64,000 nucleotides of DNA, taken from Ligula intestinalis (Eukaryota; Platyhelminthes; Cestoda; Diphyllobothriidea; Diphyllobothriidae). The notes beneath the pieces are model-generated. The model had not been told where the DNA came from. It worked only from the letters and a program-made list of their open reading frames with translations, and did not search any database. The position numbers and the translations under genes were made by a program. Positions 19,222-30,594 of the stretch are shown one piece after another; within the stretch, counting starts at the first letter, position 1; each line of letters opens with the position of its first letter. The stretch lies in contig JAYGXS010000005.1 of the NCBI GenBank assembly GCA_036362985.1, forward strand, positions 56,320,985-56,384,984, read 5' to 3'.

Positions 19222-20645
19222 ATGGACCGACTCCTCAAACCAGAACGATTTAATGTGGATCCGAATGCTCCGGACGCTTCCAAACAATGGAATCACTGGT
19301 TCTGCACATTCGAGAACTTTATGACAACTATCGAAAGCTTAAAGTCAAACAAATTGAGTGTCCTGACCAACTACGTCTCTCCGACCGTTTGGGAGTACAT
19401 CAACGAATGCACCGCTTACGAAGATGCAATTAAGGTGCTGAAGGAGTTATATTCAACACCTAAAAATGAAATCTTCGCCCGCCACCTTCTGGCGACCTGT
19501 AAACAAGAGGGTAGACAAACTCTCGATCAGTTTGCTCAGAAAATGAAGTCTCTGGCTAAAGACTGTGAGTTCAAAGCAGTTACTGCACAACAAAACCGGG
19601 ATGACGCCATAAGAGATGCCTTTATTAGTGGTCTCTTATCTAACCAAATTCGACAAAGACTGCTGGAACAGAAAACCCTGGATTTTCAAACAGCGTTCGA
19701 TCGAGCAAGATCTCTGGAATTGGCCGAAAAACAGTCTTTATCCTATCAAAATCCTCCAACAACCTCATTCACTGTCACCACTGAGGTGTGCGAAACTCCG
19801 TGCAGTCCTAACAAATCTGCGGACATCACGGCTCCCAGTTCGTCGTACAATAAATGTTTCTTTTGTGGGTATGACAAACACCCTCGTTCGAAGTGCCCCG
19901 CACGCGACGTGTTGTGTAAAGGATGCGGCAAAAAGGGACACTTCCAAAAGGTTTGTATGACATCGCGAAACAGAAGGATCCTTTCCTCTATCCACCCCAC
20001 TATTTCTGCCATCACATCGGCTACTGCACCAGACTGCCTTTCAAGCGCAGTAGTTGTACTACAGACCAATGGGGCTAACTTCGAAGCCTTAATAGACACA
20101 GGTAGCTCGGAGAGCTACGTCTCGTCCTCTGTAGTACTCAAAAATAATTGGAAAATCCACCACTCTCGCACCAAAATATCTATGGCTACTACCGCTCTAA
20201 CGAGCGCCACACAGGGACATGTCTTCGTCTCCATTAAATACAAAGGTGTCGTCTACGAAAAGTTCAGACTATCGATCTTGCCAAGTTTATGTGCCGACAT
20301 ATTACTTGGCCATGACTTTCTTCGCTTACATAGAAGCGTCGAAATTCCTTTTGGTGGACCTAAACCTACATTCTCACCCTGTTCTGTTGCTTCCGCCTGC
20401 GTCGAACCTCCCTGCTTATTTCCTAATCTAACCCCGGACTGTAAGCCCATCGCAACAAAATCTCGTCGACACACTAACGCTGATGAAAGGTTTATTCAGG
20501 AAGAAATTCGTCATTTTTTGGCTGATGGAGTAATTGAGCCTTCTTCCTCACCCTGGCGAGCCCAAGTCCTGGTGGTAGCCACTGAAAATCACAAAAGGCG
20601 AATGGTTGTTGATTATAGCCAGACGATCAACAAATACACTACTCG
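19222..20645 (+). pseudogene. Gypsy gag, protease and start of reverse transcriptase
   Basis: One frame from the ATG at 19222 encodes a retrotransposon gag capsid region (WNHWFCTFENFM near residues 23-34). Two CCHC zinc knuckles follow at about 212-245 (CX2CX4HX4C twice). An aspartic protease active site FEALIDTGSSESYV lies near 290-303, and ILLGHDFL near the protease end. The RT entry EEIRHFLADGVIEPSSSPWR begins near residue 430. RT is then lost from this frame near 20640 by a one-base shift. Gag and pol share a single frame up to that point. Organisation and motifs resemble flatworm CsRn1-type Gypsy elements; clade assignment is inference. Confidence 0.88.
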
Positions 20646-22200
20646 ATGCCTATCCATCTCCCAAGATAGACGAAATGATTGAAAATATTGCCAACTACGA
20701 CACCTATAGCACTCTTGATCTCAAGAGCGCGTATCACCAGATACCTATCCGGGCAGACGAAAGACCATACACTGCCTTCGAAGCTTGTGGACGTTTGCAT
20801 CAATTTTGTCGAATCCCGTTTGGGGTCACCAACGGAGTTGCCTGTTTCCAACGAATCATTGATGATATAATTACACGCGAACACCTTAAGGATGTATTTG
20901 TTTATGTGGACAATATCACCATTTGTGGAAACGGCATCACAGAACACAATTCAAACCGTCAAAAATTCCTCGACGTTGCCGCAAAATATGGACTCACTTT
21001 CAATGAAGCAAAAAGCATCATCGCTTCTCATTAAATAAAGCTTCTTGGTTACGAAGTGTCCAAAGGTAACATCAGACCGGATCCAGATCGTCTGAAACCC
21101 TTGCGTGAGATGGCTGCTCCAAACGATATAAAGTCACAGCAACGAGCCGTTGGATTGTTCGCTTACTATTCGCAGTGGATATCCCACTTTTCAGATAAGA
21201 TCCATCTGCTTATCCACAACAAAACTTTTCCTCTACCACCAGAAGTACTTGAAACATTTGAAGCACTTAAAGAAGAACTTGCGAAAGCCACGATCGCTAC
21301 CGTCCAATATAATATCCCATTGGTTGTTGAGACTGACGCATCAGACGTCGCCATTGCTGCCACACTGAATCAGAATGGTCGAGCAGTAGCATTTTTTTCG
21401 CGTAGTTTATCACCAAACGAGCGAAACCATTCTGCGGTCGAGAAAGAAGCGTATGCCGTAGTGGAATCCATACGTAAATGGAAACATTTTCTTCTCTGCA
21501 ATCATTTTAAACTAATTACAGATCAACGTTCTGTTGCTTTTATCTATGGTAATCAACAAAAAGGGAAGGTGAAGAATGAAAAGATTGAACGCTGGAGATT
21601 GGAATTATCGCCATTCAAGTTTGACATTATTTACAGACCTGGCAAAGAAAACCGTGCAGCTGATACCCTTTCCCGTAGTTGTTGTGGCGCCATGTTAACG
21701 GATGTCAATCTGAAGGAACTACACGCATCTCTGTGCCATCCTGAGATCTCTCGGTTTTCACACTTTGTCCGGGCTAGAAATCTACCCTTTTCGATGGAAG
21801 AGATTCGTAATGTTGTTACAAGATGTCCAACGTGTTGTGAAGTCAAACCCCGTTTCTTCAAAACACAAGGTCAGCTAATTAAGGCCACTCAACCCTTCGA
21901 GCGGCTGTCACTCGACTTTAAGGGTCCACTTCCGTCTGTGACCCGCAATCGTTATCTGCTGACGATTATTGATGAATACTCCCGTTTGGATTCGCCTGTT
22001 CCGATCAATCTGCAGAAACCATTATTAAATGTTTATGCCAACTCTTTGCCATTTTCGGAACTCCTTCATACGTACACACTGATCGAGGATCCTCATTTAT
22101 GTCGAACGACGTACAACAATTTCTCCATAATAGGGGGGTGGCGACGAGTAGGACAACTCCGTATAATCCCCAAGGAAAGGGACAAGTTGAACGTCTGAAG
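20640..22200 (+). pseudogene. Gypsy pol: RT, RNase H and integrase, disrupted
   Basis: After the shift the RT continues (LDLKSAYHQIPI, RIPFGVTNGVACFQR). The catalytic box reads FVYVDNITI, with Asn where the second metal-binding Asp of YxDD is expected. A TAA at 21032-21034 is followed in frame by IKLLGYEVSKGNI. RNase H is recognisable (VVETDASDVAIAATL, FSRSL, EKEAYAV, ITDQRSVAF, GKENRAADTLSR). The integrase zinc finger (H...H, CPTC) and core LDFKGPLP, IIDEYSR follow. Near 21988 a one-base loss shifts the frame, after which VHTDRGSSFMSND and TPYNPQGKGQVERLK complete the D,D,E triad. Near 22198 the central integrase C-terminal segment is deleted. Confidence 0.9.
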
Positions 22201-22541
22201 TTGATCAACTCCAGTGCAACCCTCAGTACGCTCATATACGATTCGACGATGGCAGAGAAGAGACAGTATCTGTTCGACTACTTGCTCCTAGAGGTTAAAA
22301 GGATCTCAGTGATCATCATCAGGAGACGTCCACTCCTTTAATCGAAAATTCCGTTCCACCTCCCCCTCACCAATCACCCAAGGCCAAACTGGAAAACAAC
22401 ACCACCTGTACTGAAAACCAAGGCGTAACAACGCCTGATCATGGCCATAATGAAGACGACCCACATGAGCATAACCTGGAGACGTTAATAAAACAACAAC
22501 AACGTGTCCATCCATACTGCCTTCGCAACCGAGATGCTTAG
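22201..22541 (+). pseudogene. Gypsy integrase C-terminal domain and pol end
   Basis: A different frame reads VDQLQCNPQYAHIRFDDGRE and TVSVRLLAPRG, the module usually found near the end of integrase, then a TAA. The same frame continues through a Pro/His-rich tail to HPYCLRNRDA and a stop at 22541. The segment that should connect VERLK to VDQLQ (about 150 residues in relatives) is missing, so this copy carries an internal deletion. Confidence 0.75.
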
Positions 22542-22609
22542 GATTTATTCCGCTCAAACTCTAGAGTAGATTTGTGAACGTTATGCCCCTTTTTGTTGGC
22601 CGGGGACAA

Positions 22610-22861
22610 TGTGGTGTTTATACTAATCTGACACTCGTTCACCCCCTTTTCGCTCATTCTTGTTGATTAACATTCACCCCTGCCTCCCTACGAACGCTTG
22701 ATGTTTGCCTTTATAATCCTTACCGCTCTTTATTCCTTTTTAGTTCGTGTACGACAATTATAAGATGAGTAAAGCCCAATTCTAGGGTACTTGACTTCTC
22801 ATTCTTCTCGACTGTTCGGCTATTGTGTACTGAATAACGCGACTATCTCCCAATCACGACA
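22610..22861 (+). mobile_element. 3' LTR of the Gypsy element (252 bp)
   Basis: TGTGGTGTTT ... CACGACA. It retains the TG...CA ends. The purine-rich GGCCGGGGACAA just upstream is the likely polypurine tract. Followed by the ATCCT duplication. Confidence 0.92.
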
Positions 22862-22866
22862 ATCCT
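22862..22866 (+). repeat. target-site duplication ATCCT, right
   Basis: Exact partner of 18942-18946. Confidence 0.9.
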
Positions 22867-23037
22867 GTTTAAGGAAAAGTAAGTTTTCGCCTACTGTTTG
22901 AGAAAAAAGTCACATAGTTGTCATAAAATATTGAAATAGATGTGGAACATATTTCATGCAGTATAGGCAGCATTAATAAATTAGCGGATACGAGGTATTA
23001 TGAATAAAAACCTCACAATTGTAAAAAAACTCATAGT

Positions 23038-23413
23038 TAGCAACTTTTTTAAAACCGAAAGCTACCCTTTATTTGAGTATAAAATTTCAAGAAGGCGTAA
23101 TTTGCTATCAAACAAGTACAAGAAATAGTTTTTTTCGTGCAACTTTTCCATAAAATACATTTGAATTTATAAAGGCAGTCAAAATCAATGATAAAAAGAC
23201 ATGCTAGTTAATTAGCCAGTTTTTACAATAGATAAGTTCTGCTAGTGGTCAGAACGAAGCTCGTTGAAAAGCCCGCATCCTATCATGACGGAATAAACCT
23301 CAGAATAGACTACACGATAATCAGTATCATAACCTGAGTCAATACCGATCAACGGAAGAGTATCAATCTTTCGCCTATGTCGAAATGTTGCGCGATTCGC
23401 GGCGTCTATTGTA
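23038..23413 (-). repeat. long inverted repeat, right arm
   Basis: Reverse-complement partner of 18493-18870, ending at CGCGGCGTCTATTGTA. The arms diverge by scattered substitutions and small indels, most obviously in the GGCTACCAGCAAAAAG / CTAGTGGTCAG region. Confidence 0.85.
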
Positions 23414-23461
23414 CTACTAGTTGCTCGGAGTCGTAGTTAGTTAGTTAATCTGCACACTTAC

Positions 23462-23894
23462 GCAAAACGAGACTTCAACTCCGAGGTCACGGCGTCAGAC
23501 TGTTCGCAGGGCCTTCGACCAACAGCGGGCTTGGCAGAGGTGACACCACTGGCGGATTCCACTGCGCCTGGTGGTGGTGATGATGGCGTAGCAGCAGACG
23601 AACAACTGCCCGTCCGATGAGCTGGACCATCGGATAAGGGATGCTGTTGATGGTGGTGAAGGGGACGGGACGTCCGCGGCGAGGGTTTGGGTGGCTGCTG
23701 CTCAGAGGCGTGTGTGGGTGGGCTGGAGGGGACGCCGCCGCCGAAACTAACATGGCCATCGGAGTCGGAGGACGAAAGCAGCCCACGGTGTCTCGCGGAT
23801 TTCGCCGGGGGGACGGAAGAGGAGAGGGGGGTAGCGTTGTTTGCACTAACAGGGGATTCTGTGAGCCTCTCTAACGACGACGGTGAGAGGAAAC
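23462..23894 (-). CDS. PHACTR-like gene, Ser/Pro-rich exon
   Basis: The minus-strand acceptor TTTGTTTCCACCTCTGCTTCCAG precedes 23894 and the consensus donor GTAAGTG follows 23462. The exon has two leading bases, 143 codons and two trailing bases. The trailing GC joins the leading G of the exon at 11719 to give an Ala codon, so the two are in phase across an 11.7-kb intron. The protein is low-complexity: Ser/Pro-rich, LLSSSDSDG, a HHHQQH run, and SELKSRFA at its end. Such disordered sequence is usual for the middle of PHACTR proteins. Membership rests on splice signals, phase and strand rather than homology. Confidence 0.7.
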
Positions 23895-23999
23895 CTGGAA
23901 GCAGAGGTGGAAACAAAGGATTATTATCAGCAGCCTACTCCCAAATTTACAAGGGGTTCTGATGTGGCAAGAAAGACTCGGGGGGAGGGGGTAAATAAG

Positions 24000-24075
24000 A
24001 CCTATAAGTGGGGTATGACAGCATCTGGGGGTAACTTGAAACAGAACTGTTTCGGTCTTATTAACTCTCATCAGC
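24000..24075 (-). repeat. partial copy of the 24.2-24.55 kb palindrome family
   Basis: Minus strand: CTGATGA (complement of 24068-24074), then GAGTTAATAAGACC, GAAAC (complement of 24049-24053), AGTTCTGTTTCAAG, TTACCCCCAGATGCTGTC and ATACCCC. This matches the loop and inner arm of the palindrome just downstream. Confidence 0.7.
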
Positions 24076-24205
24076 TAAGCATAACCAGACGGCGCAGTTG
24101 GTCCACCACTGGAGTCTATCAGATGGGTCATAAGCACTTCATCGAACCGCAGTTCATCAGCGCTTCGCCACCTGCCATTTGCTGTCACTGCTGATCGGGT
24201 ATATA

Positions 24206-24545
24206 TTCACTCAGAAATGTGCGAACACCGATCGAATAGGCTTCCGAACTAAATAAAGTTCATGTGGTGGTCAGAGGTCCCCAACGGGTGACCGCCTGCT
24301 AGGCCGATTCCGGCCAAGTCATAATAGCAATAAGGGGGTATGACAGCATTATGCTGATGAAGGCTAATAAGCCCGAAACATTTCTGTATCAAGTTACCCC
24401 CAGATGCTGTCATACCCCCCTTACTGCTATTATGACTTGGCCGGAATCGGCCTGGCAGGCGGTCACTCGTTGGGGACCTCTCACCACCACATGAACTTTG
24501 TTAAGTTCGGAAGCCTATTCGATCGGTGTTCGCACACTTCTGAGT
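24206..24545. repeat. long palindrome with hammerhead-like loop
   Basis: The left arm 24206-24348 (ATTCACTCAGAAATGTGCGA ... GGGGGTATGACAGCA) pairs with the right arm about 24402-24545 (TGCTGTCATACCCCC ... TCGCACACTTCTGAGTGA). They differ at only a handful of positions. The roughly 55-base loop contains CTGATGA at 24354-24360, a GGCT-AATA-AGCC hairpin, and GAAAC at 24375-24379. There is no coding region. Confidence 0.85.
24354..24390 (+). ncRNA. hammerhead-like core
   Basis: CTGATGA, then A-GGCT-AATA-AGCC-C (perfect stem II), then GAAACATTTCTGTA, where ACA/TGT around TTTC would be stem III and TA the cleavage dinucleotide. The adjacent stem I bases (TTATG against TCAAG) pair poorly. In the sister copy at 24049-24074 they nearly pair (CTTAG with TCAAG). 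Confidence 0.45.
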
Positions 24546-24549
24546 GAAG

Positions 24550-26528
24550 ACCTATGAATTGCATACTGAGAGAGAGGGGTCGCATCGGCAACGTATACTT
24601 ACCTCAGGGAGCAACATCACTATCTAGTGTGAGTTAACAAAGTTAATGGGTGCTTCGTTCGCAGTTGATAATGTACAAGACGGATGGAGTGACTAAGGGA
24701 AGGAAGGCGAGAAAGAGCGAGGCAGTAGCATTAGAATGCGACTGCCTGCCTGTTAAGTCCACGAGCTGCCCAGTATTTTTTCTCGCAAGGGCAACTAGGG
24801 ATGGAATTGTCAACGTAGGTGGGCAGACACACAAGAGGAGTATAATTCTAACCTCACAGAAAAAAATAGCGCAAGAAGCAGTTAAAAATCCCCCAGCATT
24901 AGTTAGAACTGTATTGCCATGTTTTTTAGAAAAAAAAACACAGCAAGTACACAAAAAGATAGATTTCCAGAAGAATAAAAAGCATTCGTGAAAGTACGCC
25001 TATATTGTCTTAATCGCAAGTTCAACTCAGAATGGCAGTCAACGTTATCCGACGGACAGGTACTTCGACGCCAAAGTTTTTTATGGAGGAAACGTTTGAA
25101 AAAACCAGAACGTTCGACAGTGGTTTCTTCTTCGAGAAGCCTGTAGGCAAGTCAATGGCTTACGGGGCTGGAGACACAGGACGCCCTCAAGTCTCAGCGT
25201 GAGCGACTGCCTTCGTTCACACTGCGATGTTAGGCCACGAACAAATGCATCACCTCGTGTGCACACGTTTAAGTCACTGTCCAGACTACGAGTAATAACA
25301 AAAGGCTACGAAAACAATTTGATGAAGGAGAAATCGAAGGTAGTTTTAATCAGTTTTTTTCACTACGGGCGAGAGACCAAGGAGAGCAAACGAGGACACG
25401 ATTTTCCGCCAATACCTATGAACGCTTTTTTTTACGCAAGCGAGCGAATGTGCGCCAGGGGGGTGGCGGTCGAGAATTGAGGGCAAAGGGTTAATGAAAA
25501 TGCTTGAGTAATTGTGAATTTTCTGCCCAGGCATCGTTATTGAGGCCCAGTTTCACGCAGAGTTTGCGAATTAATGGAAAAAAAGGTGGCAGAAATCTGT
25601 AAGGGCTTTTTAAAAAAGAGCAGCGTAGTAAAGAGGTCTGGCAAAGATAATGGGTAAAGGACGTGACTTCAAATTGATCTATACACTTTCTACAGTGATT
25701 TTCAAGTGAGAAATTGCCTAGTTAGCAGGCACGAGCTGTATGGGGGGGGGGTAAAAGCCTAGTTATTCCCACAATTAAATGCCATGTGCCATTGTGCATG
25801 TTCTAAATGTTTCAATAGCATTTACGACGGGGCATTCCGTTTGATATTAAATGCTTACAAAATATGCGCAAATGGTGTAGAATGCAGTTACTTACTAAAC
25901 GGTACAACCCCTCTTTAAAACGTACAAAGATTTTCCCAATTGCGATTCAAGTGGTGTACCCCCTTTTCATTAGTTCGTAGCAATTATAAAAAGTTAGCTA
26001 CTTTCCAACAACTCCTATCAAAATTGGATTGTTTGAAATTATTTCCACATAAAACACATGGTCAAGAAAAAATTCACTATGATAGTGCCTAGAACGCATA
26101 ACGTAGCCTGCGTTGCCTCATAACAAAAATATACTTAATAGACGTTTCAGCAAATTTTAACAAGCTTGAGTACAGCTACGAGGCCCCACCCATTAATCCA
26201 GTGATGTTGCTTGTTATTTAGTGGATTTAAGATCCATCTCTTAGGAAGTCCTGCTCTGACAGTCAATTTACTATACTTAAAGCAGGCATAAACGGCAGGA
26301 CTTATTGATGGAAATAAATTTCGCGACAGCTGCTCAGCTGCATCTTGTCGCTGCATGATAAGAATAACGGGGAGACATAGAACAGTTGGGAATTCCACAG
26401 AATTAATGGCATAACAGAAGGGAACGTGATTCAGTTTACTATATCCTAATTTGGTGTATTCCATGCATTGCAGTAGGCTGGGCGGGTAACCTAACTAATG
26501 TGGAATAAAACTCAGGGCTTCCGGTAAG
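24550..26528. other. unassigned intronic stretch
   Basis: No protein family recognised; frames at 24650-24991 and 25199-25480 (+) lack motifs. A G-run lies near 25741-25750. AATTATAAAAAGTTAGCTAC near 25980 resembles the inner end of the 18.8-kb inverted repeat but too briefly to call. Confidence 0.3.
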
Positions 26529-26615
26529 ATCTTGAAGCTCTAGTGGTTAGAGCGTTGGCTGTGTTCGAATGCCCCCGAGGTCGCTGAAATTTTCACATTT
26601 GGATCGAATGAAAAC
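26529..26615 (+). repeat. internally shortened tRNA-SINE
   Basis: An A-box-like AGCTCTAGTGGTTAGAGCG (26536-26554) is followed too soon by a B-box-like GTGTTCGAATGCC (26561-26573), so the anticodon region is deleted. TTTTCACATTTGGATCGA downstream recalls the SINE body. Confidence 0.6.
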
Positions 26616-26999
26616 ACTGCTCATTCAAACGGCCAGAAAGACTGCTGGTCAACTTCTCGACCTAATACTACGCTAGGAGGAGTGAGCACCCGCGGCGTCG
26701 TACATGAGGCTAGTTTTAATCGGTTGGGATCGTAACTCAGAATGACCAGTGCACAAGGGAGTGCAGTATTGCCTGACAGTAGACATGACAATCTGTACAA
26801 TGTAATAACATAGAACAACTTCTTTAATAAAGGTCACGAAGGTCACTTAGTTAGACAAATGTGCACTTGGACTGAACCGCGGAAGCGCTCGGCGCGGTCT
26901 GCAGTCCGGTCACTTCAACGGGGTCCATGTTTTCTAACTGACTGACGTTCATACTTCCGACATTTTGGACTGCTGATGCTAAGAAAATTAAGCAACTCC

Positions 27000-27530
27000 T
27001 GCTAATTCTAATTCTAAAAAAATATAATTCCTGAAATTGAGAGACATGGCCTACGCAACACTTGGTTTCAACAGGATAGAGCCACGGCCCATACAGCAAG
27101 AGAAACGATGACATTGTTGAACTAGTGCTTTCAAAATCATTTGATTTTACGATTTGGTAACATTCCTTGGCCCCATCGATCTCCAGATTTGACCCCATGC
27201 GATTTCTTCTTATGGGGCTATGTGAAGTCAAGGGTTTATGTAACCATCCAGCGCCTATGCAAGAACTTAAAAACAACATTTGTTTTGAAATAAGACAACT
27301 ATCGCCTGATACACTAAGGAGCGTTATGGAAACGACAAAGAAACGAACCCTTAGTTATCAATACAACCATGGCCATCAGTTAAAAGTCATTTTATGCAAA
27401 ACCTAGTTCTAATAAAAAATAAAACGGGCCTTCTTTCGAATAAAACATGTTTCAATATCCTAGCGTTAATAGTTTTTGTTTTATTGGCAAATCAAAAGGG
27501 TCAGTTACTTCTGGGACACCCTGTACATGA
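27000..27530 (+). pseudogene. Tc1/mariner-like transposase 3' part with right terminal repeat
   Basis: One frame from about 27069 reads a QQDRATAHTARETM motif (DDE catalytic Asp with the ATAHTA signature), then WPHRSPDLTPCDFFLWGYVK with the second catalytic region. A shift near 27250 moves to the frame ending ELKNNICFEIRQLSPDTL, RSVMETTKKR. The element ends ACTTCTGGGACACCCTGTA (to about 27531), the complement of the CAGGGTGTCCC terminal repeat seen in many such transposons, with TA as target dinucleotide. The N-terminal DNA-binding part and left terminal repeat are not seen. It is a dead fragment. Confidence 0.75.
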
Positions 27531-28136
27531 ACTCTCATGAAAGTCGCAACAGAAGCCTTCTCCATCAACCAAAGGCTCATGGCCACAAAAAATTAATGTG
27601 TACAAAATAGTCAAGAATGTGAGCCCGCTCAGTGCACTTTGGTCGGGATTTAATTAACTCACTATGCATCATTATTTGTTTGTTGAAGAACAGTCGGGCG
27701 ATGAGAACGTACGCACACACACACCCCGAAAAACGCAAACAGTAGAGAGAGAGAGCTGAGTCGAATTCACCCGCAGATGACGACCGGGGACGGTGTTCCG
27801 AACGACTGCAACTTGATATAGCGTTAAGCGAGTGAGAGTTACCTCCACGACCAGGCGAGACGGCGAAACAACACCAGAATGACGAGGCAGGCGCCACACA
27901 GGAGTCCAGAAATGCTTACTTGACCTTCAATTAGCATTCGTCAGAAAACAGTGCATGGCTCCTGTGTTGTTCCGCTAAGCGAGCCTACACCATCCGCTGA
28001 GCCCTCATTATGCAAACACTTTCGATCGGGTTATTGTAAGAGCGCGCGCAGGCTACGATCTGCAAACACACACACACACTTGTGGATATTCCCTTAAGAC
28101 ACCCTGCCACACACAAACACACATATTTCATGGGTC
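27531..28136. other. unassigned stretch with CA microsatellites
   Basis: AC/CA runs occur near 27713-27722, 28066-28079 and 28110-28120. The minus-strand frames over 27577-27899 have no motif. Confidence 0.4.
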
Positions 28137-29018
28137 GGCAGCATTTTGTCCTACGGAAACGGTGTTTATAGGTTTTTTGGGGGTGGGCTAATAGGACAGG
28201 AAGAGAAAAAAGTTTTAGAAGTAATTGTAAAGTGAAAAATTTTAGTTGAATTTGTTTCCCACGGGCGCTAGGGATAAGGTGTTCTGCATTTAAATTGAAA
28301 GTATGCGCGACGCTTCGCGCCGCGGACTATAAGAATCTAACGCCAGAACGTTCAGTTGTGTTGTAACGGAAGCCTAGTCCGAAATATTGCCGCCCAATAA
28401 CGTCTTGTGTGAGTCTCCAAAGGAAGAACACGAGAAGAAGTGTGTAGCAGAAATCTTTGAGTGTAATGGGTACGACACATTGAGAGCAACAAACGCGGGT
28501 AAACGATGTCCCCTGAGCCAATCAGATTCTCTCCTGAAATAGTCGCCGGTATTATTGGCTGTTGACCCAAAGGCTGACTGTAGTTTGAAGTTCAAGTTAT
28601 TGATTGATTGCCTGTCAGTATGCTTCGCCACCTGTAGGCCGATGAATAGCCTGCGGTGAGCGCGCCTCACTCTTGCATGCTATCTGCCTGTTAGGCTGTT
28701 CGTTAGGCCGCCCTAACAAGTTGAACCCAAGATAATTTTAAGTAGACGACCTTCTTACCACCATTTCTATTTTTCAGGAATTTTAAGAAACCTGCATTTC
28801 GATAATCTGGTTTTTCCGCAATACGTTAAACGATAATACAGAAAAGGAAAATGTACACATAAAAATCAGCAACATTCCTAAATTCAATAAAACAAAAATT
28901 TATACAGCAATTATTAAAGTATATTCCACTGCGCATCCTAAATTCCCGACCCACAAAGCCCTACAACCACCGTTTTCATAGGACAAAATGGTGGTGCACT
29001 ACATAAACTACCGTTGCC
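28137..29018 (+). mobile_element. MITE copy 3, left-truncated and split by another repeat
   Basis: It begins inside the family at GCAGCATTTTGTCCTACGG and ends CTACATAAACTACCGTTGCC at 29018. About 28352-28722 is foreign: it is the reverse complement of the 2.93-3.46 kb repeat. Without it the length would match the other copies. This orders the insertions: the MITE first, then the other repeat. Confidence 0.8.
28352..28722 (-). repeat. dispersed repeat nested in MITE copy 3
   Basis: Minus-strand copy of the unit at 2923-3463, lacking the 181-bp hairpin insertion found there. Minus-strand frames across it are incidental. Confidence 0.7.
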
Positions 29019-30594
29019 CACAAGCCTGATGTAGACCTCCCAGCATCCTTAGCTGCGCTGTCCATTCTCAAGGTAGGGAACACTGAGAGCTTCCGGAGAG
29101 GATGAATACTTCCCCGACGGCAGTAGGCGCATGCTGATAGATGACAGGAAGGGAGACTGCAACATGGATTTTCAAACACTCGCAAATTGGTGCGCGCTTT
29201 GAATGACAAATGGTCAGAGAGCCTCAATTCTTGAGAAAAAGAGTTGGGTGTATGAACCGCTGAAGGAAAGATATCGGACTCTACGAAATCGAGGGCCTGG
29301 GTACTAAACATAACGACAACACCTGGACAATAAGGTGCTCCGAACACTCGTAGGCAGACAATTTGAAAAAAAAAACAAGGGCAAGACCAATTAAAATACG
29401 AAGGTTTTGATAAGAGCAGAGTCTATTGGAAACAAAAATGGACGATCGGTCGACAATTCCACCAGTTGCGCAACAAAACAAGGAGGCAAAAAAAGAGACT
29501 GGCATACCCATTTGAGGTTAATCGTCGTCGTTAGTCAACCAAAGCGCCCCCCCCCCCCCCCTCCTAGACTGCATTCCGTTCAGCGATAAGGCCATATAGT
29601 CGACGGCCAATTATGCGCTACTTTAAGTATTTTCAGTAGCAAATGCTATGACATGTGGCTCATTGGTACGGTGCCGACTTAATAACTAACGGAACTTTGA
29701 GAGAAACCCCGGCTCCGTTCACTCTCAGGTTAGGGTACCCCTGGCTTCCAATAGCAGATTGCACCTACACTATATGACGTAAAAAATTCTTAAAACACAG
29801 GGAAGCAGACTATATTACCTTGATCAATGCCATATACATTCGGCAAATGTTTATGCCGATTTTCGGATAAAAACAGCGCCCTTTTCACAACATACGATCC
29901 ACGTTCCCTATCTTGAAACGAATTAACTTAGTGACCAAAACTCGATTTGTGCTGATTTTAATAGCGTCCAAATTCGATGTAGGCGAATGCGTCGGGAAAC
30001 TATTTCAAACTCCTCTATGTGGAAATAAACGTACCAAAACTGTTGTAGTGAAAACAAATCACAAATCATTACCTGCTCTTGCTCTACAGTAGGAATATCC
30101 GAAATAATTACTTTTTTAGGTAACTCCTCATGAGGGTGCGGCTTTTGACCAAGGACTACGTTTATTTTTAAACTAGACCTTTTTTAGACTGGTTTATGAG
30201 GTAGAATGTTTACTTGGTCTTACCTCACCTCGACAGATTATACATACTTAGAACAAGCCAGTCAAATTTATGCAGCAGCCGTCATATCGTAGCATAGCGG
30301 TGCGAACCAAAAGGTTTCTTTGCGTTAATCCCTTTGTTTCTTGGGAATACGGACAGAAAATCGTCGCGAATACTGACAGAACCGATTGTAAAACACTAAC
30401 ACGGCAAGAGCACACCTGTGCCGCTAACAAGATGGAGGCGAACTGTGCGCCTAATGGACTTGTGAGTTTGCGCTCCCCCGTGTTAGGGACTGGAACCTAA
30501 GTGCAGGGATTATGCTTAAGCAAACAACGGTTCGGTGGCACTACATTGACGACATGTGCTCAGAATAGCTGGAGAAGTAAGCAGTACTCCTGCT
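29019..30594. other. unassigned intronic stretch
   Basis: A run of C near 29549-29562 is the only simple repeat. No protein family recognised. Confidence 0.3.

Noticed and set aside
23641..23962. Plus-strand frames over the Ser/Pro-rich exon
   Set aside because: Shadow frames; splice sites and phase support the minus strand.
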